Source: Corallium rubrum
Taxonomy: Eukaryota; Cnidaria; Anthozoa; Scleralcyonacea; Coralliidae
Length of the DNA stretch: 64,000 bases
Assembly (NCBI GenBank): GCA_964035015.1
Contig: OZ036006.1
Coordinates: 6,884,541 to 6,948,540, forward strand
Direction of reading: 5' to 3'
The first letter of the stretch is position 1, and each line of letters opens with the position of its first letter. Shown one piece after another: positions 61,341-64,000 of the stretch. The notes below the pieces were generated by a model, which ran no database searches, was not told where the DNA came from, and worked only from the letters and a program-made list of their open reading frames with translations. Both the position numbers and the translations under genes were made by a program.

Positions 61341-61381
61341 CTAAGGGTATATTGGCATCCTCTCCAAATACGACATTTGAT

Positions 61382-62862
61382 TACTAGGGATTAATAGTTT
61401 TCATTACTAGATTACTAGAGGTTACTAGATTACTAGGGGTTACTAGATTACTAGGGGTTACTAGATTACCAGGGGTTACTAGATAACTAGGGGTTACTAG
61501 ATTACTAGGGGTTACTAGATTACCAGGGATTACTAGATTACTAGGGGTTACTAAATTACTAGGGGTTACTAGATTACCAGGGATTACTAGATTACGAGGG
61601 GTTACTAGATTATCAGGGATTACTAAATTACTAGGGGTTACTAGATTACCAGGGATTACTAGATTACTAGGGGTTACTAGATTACTAGGGGTTACTAGAT
61701 TACCAGGGATTACTAGATTACTAGGGGTTACTAGATTACCAGTGGTTACTAGATTACTAGGGGTTACTAGATTACCAGGGATTACTAGATTACTAGGGGT
61801 TACTAGATTACCAGGGATTACTAGATTACTAGGGGTTACTAGATCACCAGGGATTACTAAATTACGAGGGGTTACTAGATTACCAGGGATTACTAGATTA
61901 CCAGGGGTTACTAGATTACCAGGGGTTACTAGATTACCAGGGATTACTAGATTACCAGGGGTTACTAGGTTACCAGGGGTTACTAGGTTACCAGGGGTTA
62001 CTAGGTTACCAGGGGTTACTAGGTTACCAGGGGTTACTAGGTTACCAGGGGTTACTAGATTACCAGGGGTTACTAGGTTACCAGGGGTTACTAGGTTACC
62101 AGGGGTTACTAGGTTACCAGGGGTTACTAGATTACCAGGGGTTACTAGATTACCAGGGATTACTAGATTACCAGGGGTTACTAGGTTACCAGGGGTTACT
62201 AGGTTACCAGGGGTTACTAGATTACCAGGGGTTACTAGGTTACCAGGGTTACTAGGTTACCAGGGATTACTAGGTTACCAGGGATTACTAGGTTACCAGG
62301 GATTACTAGGTTACCAGGATTACTAGGTTACCAGGGATTACTATGTTACCAGGGATTACTAGGTTACCAGGGATTACTAGGTTACCAGGGATTACTAGGT
62401 TACCAGGGATTACTAGGTTACCAGGGATTACTAGGTTACCAGGGATTACTAGGTTACCAGGGATTACTAGGTTACCAGGGATTACTAGGTTACCAGGGAT
62501 TACTAGGTTACCAGGGATTACTAGGTTACCAGGGATTACTAGGTTACCAGGGATTACTAGGTTACCAGGGATTACTAGGTTACCAGGGATTACTAGGTTA
62601 CCAGGGATTACTAGATTACTAGGGATTACTAGGTTACCAGGGATTACTAGGTTACCAGGGATTACTAGGTTACCAGGGATTACTAGGTTACCAGGGATTA
62701 CTAGGTTACCAGGGATTACTAGGTTACCAGGGATTACTAGGTTACCAGGGATTACTAGGTTACCAGGGATTACTAGGTTACCAGGGATTACTAGGTTACC
62801 AGGGATTACTAGATTACTAGGGATTACTAGATTACTAGGGATTACTAGATTACTAGGGATGT
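61382..62862. repeat. Right 18-bp minisatellite of the foldback element
   Basis: About 82 units of TACTAGATTACCAGGGGT and variants, the reverse complement of the left array. From about 62240 to 62810 the units are nearly identical (TAGGTTACCAGGGATTAC), and again this type lies closest to the terminal repeat. Open frames (GVTRLPGITRLP) are by-products. Confidence 0.96.
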
Positions 62863-62992
62863 TGAGGATACTTAGGTACATATTAGATCAATAAATCTAT
62901 ATTGGTGAGTGTAACACGAAAGGTTAACCATTCTTTACTGTTAGACAAACGCTGGCCAAAGTACTGCTGGCGTAGTTAAATAAGAGAAAATT

Positions 62993-63228
62993 CATAGAGA
63001 TCATATAAATACTAAAGGGGGCATTGGCGGGAAAATTTGGTAACCACATGGGGGCCGCCATTACCTATGGTATTTCAGTTGGCAAATGTACTAGACCCAG
63101 TCCTTTGCCAACCAACGCGCCTAATGTTTGCCTCCTAAAAAATCCAAGATGGCAGCCTTCAATTGGTTACGCGTGGTTGGCTGAAATTAAGATAGGATGC
63201 CCCCTCTAGTATTTATATGATCTCTATG
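62993..63228. mobile_element. hAT-like MITE, 236 bp, 8-bp target duplication
   Basis: Ends CATAGAGATCATATAAATAC and inverse. AGAAAATT is duplicated at 62985-62992 and 63229-63236. The 8-bp duplication and CA start suit hAT. It lies 56 bp beyond the foldback element. Confidence 0.8.
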
Positions 63229-63236
63229 AGAAAATT

Positions 63237-63544
63237 GCCATTATTGGTCCCCTTTTTCTGGCCGTCTAAAAAGCATCGGGCTAACGACAATTGTCGTGTT
63301 ATATCGGACCATGTTAATACAGTATTTTAGCTACGCGTTCAGGAGGAAAATGCAGCACGAGTTATTACCGCGTTCACAGATACCGCTATGTTTTTCACGT
63401 GTTAACGACGGGATTCGATTCTTTCTCCGGACGAACTTTTTCTTTTTTCTTTTTTTTCCTCTTCTTCTTCTTTTCTTTTTTCTTTTACTTTTTTGAGTAT
63501 TTATGTTTGCGGATGGCAATTACGGAAATTCTCATCAGTAAACA
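63237..63544. other. Unassigned
   Basis: CT-rich stretch at about 63435-63495 and otherwise no recognisable feature. Confidence 0.5.
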
Positions 63545-64000
63545 CAGTTGATATGGTATAACTGAAATACCATTAAAATGGTTTAAATCATACCTTAACT
63601 GCTGTAAACAGTCTTGCAAAATTAACAATGTAACTTCCTCTAACAAAGAAATTAAGTGTGGTGTACCTAATAAAAAAAAATTCTGTTGAATTTCTGTTAT
63701 GAACCTGCTGAAACGTTGGCAAGTTGCTCAGACCAACTCATCAATCAACATTGCAATGTTGTGTGGGATTGTGGGAATTATTGCATATTGTTAAATGTAC
63801 TGAACATATCATGCAAGAGAACATTTGACTGTAAAAAGTGTTTATTTCCTTTATTAATACCATTTTGTTTATTGTTTTTAATACCATAATGTATTCTTAT
63901 TATACATCAATGATCTTCCAAATTGTTTAGAATATTCAAAGCCCTCAATGTTTGCAGATAATACAAATGTCACAGCTATAGGAAATTGCCCAGATCAAAT
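63545..64000 (+). pseudogene. Decayed LINE reverse transcriptase fragment, cut by the window end
   Basis: Reads YGITEIPLKWFKSYL, then IKCGVP, then after about 200 bp of foreign sequence (roughly 63672-63875) LYINDLPNCLEY and FADNTNVTAIG. This is the same reverse transcriptase region as in CR1/L2/jockey LINEs. The catalytic [FY]ADD box reads FADN, so it is inactive. The interruption looks like a later insertion. Confidence 0.85.

Larger units (their letters stand above)
58291..62929. mobile_element. Foldback DNA transposon with subterminal minisatellites (Galileo/FB-like)
   Basis: About 75-bp terminal inverted repeats beginning GGTTAACCTTTCGTGTTAC match end to end with one clear mismatch. ATTCTTTA is duplicated at 58283-58290 and 62930-62937 (8 bp). 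Inside each end comes an 18-bp minisatellite in opposite orientation (left about 0.5 kb, right about 1.5 kb), then a unique centre with nested MITEs and a LINE fragment. No transposase is visible. Layout recalls the FB/Galileo foldback elements of Drosophila (P superfamily); the 8-bp duplication also fits hAT. The class is inferred. It sits directly upstream of TRAIP. Confidence 0.88.

Noticed and set aside
58360..62862. Interstitial telomere sequence
   Set aside because: The unit is 18 bp (CTAGTAACCCCTGGTAAT), not TTAGGG, and the array is part of a transposon with target duplications.
61742..62894. ORFs of GVTRLPGITRLP and VIPGNL repeats
   Set aside because: They derive from an 18-bp minisatellite; all copies share the lack of stops, and no start context or homology supports coding.

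Overview
This is a stretch of an intron-rich, AT-rich animal nuclear genome. Nothing in it is prokaryotic. The genes have GT-AG introns with consistent phases, and the space between exons is full of small inverted-repeat transposons (MITEs), minisatellites and LINE debris. The MITE ends (for example CTCGTACCCAGG, GTTAGCCTGCGTAGC, GGGAGCTTAAGCAA) look like repeats I associate with cnidarian, especially anthozoan, genomes. That placement is inference from memory, not a search; another non-bilaterian or invertebrate host is possible.

Seven protein-coding genes can be rebuilt by splicing, and none is visible as one long ORF. In order: (1) 3197-3392 (+), the last exon of MESH1/HDDC3. (2) 4826-24690 (-), eIF4G, 27 phase-consistent coding exons and about 1,716 residues. 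(3) 26268-27537 (-), a 95-residue selenoprotein W/MIEN1-like protein with an in-frame selenocysteine TGA and a clear SECIS element in its 3' UTR. (4) 28567-37845 (-), CCDC50, 11 exons, 460 residues. (5) 38213-45890 (+), CSTF1, 16 exons, 431 residues. (6) 46760-49869 (+), a zyxin/LPP-type three-LIM protein, 8 exons, 300 residues. (7) 50516-58246 (-), the RING E3 ligase TRAIP, 12 exons, 390 residues.

CCDC50 and CSTF1 are divergent across about 370 bp and probably share a promoter. MESH1/eIF4G and LPP/TRAIP are convergent pairs. Known roles are mostly housekeeping: translation initiation, mRNA 3'-end processing, redox, adhesion and signalling, and replication-stress ubiquitination. Nothing in the sequence ties them into one pathway.

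The accessory DNA is the unusual part. A 4.6-kb foldback element (58291-62929) has near-identical terminal inverted repeats, an 8-bp target duplication and two oppositely oriented 18-bp minisatellites. It sits 44 bp upstream of the TRAIP start codon. A 2.2-kb palindrome (16143-18370) lies in an eIF4G intron. The last intron of the LIM gene ends in five tandem copies of its own splice acceptor. Many smaller MITEs have identifiable target duplications, three copies of one MITE family occur in the window, and several repeats carry a motif resembling the hammerhead ribozyme core.

Exon boundaries were read by eye using GT/AG and phase; single-base errors are possible. eIF4G exon 1 is uncertain.
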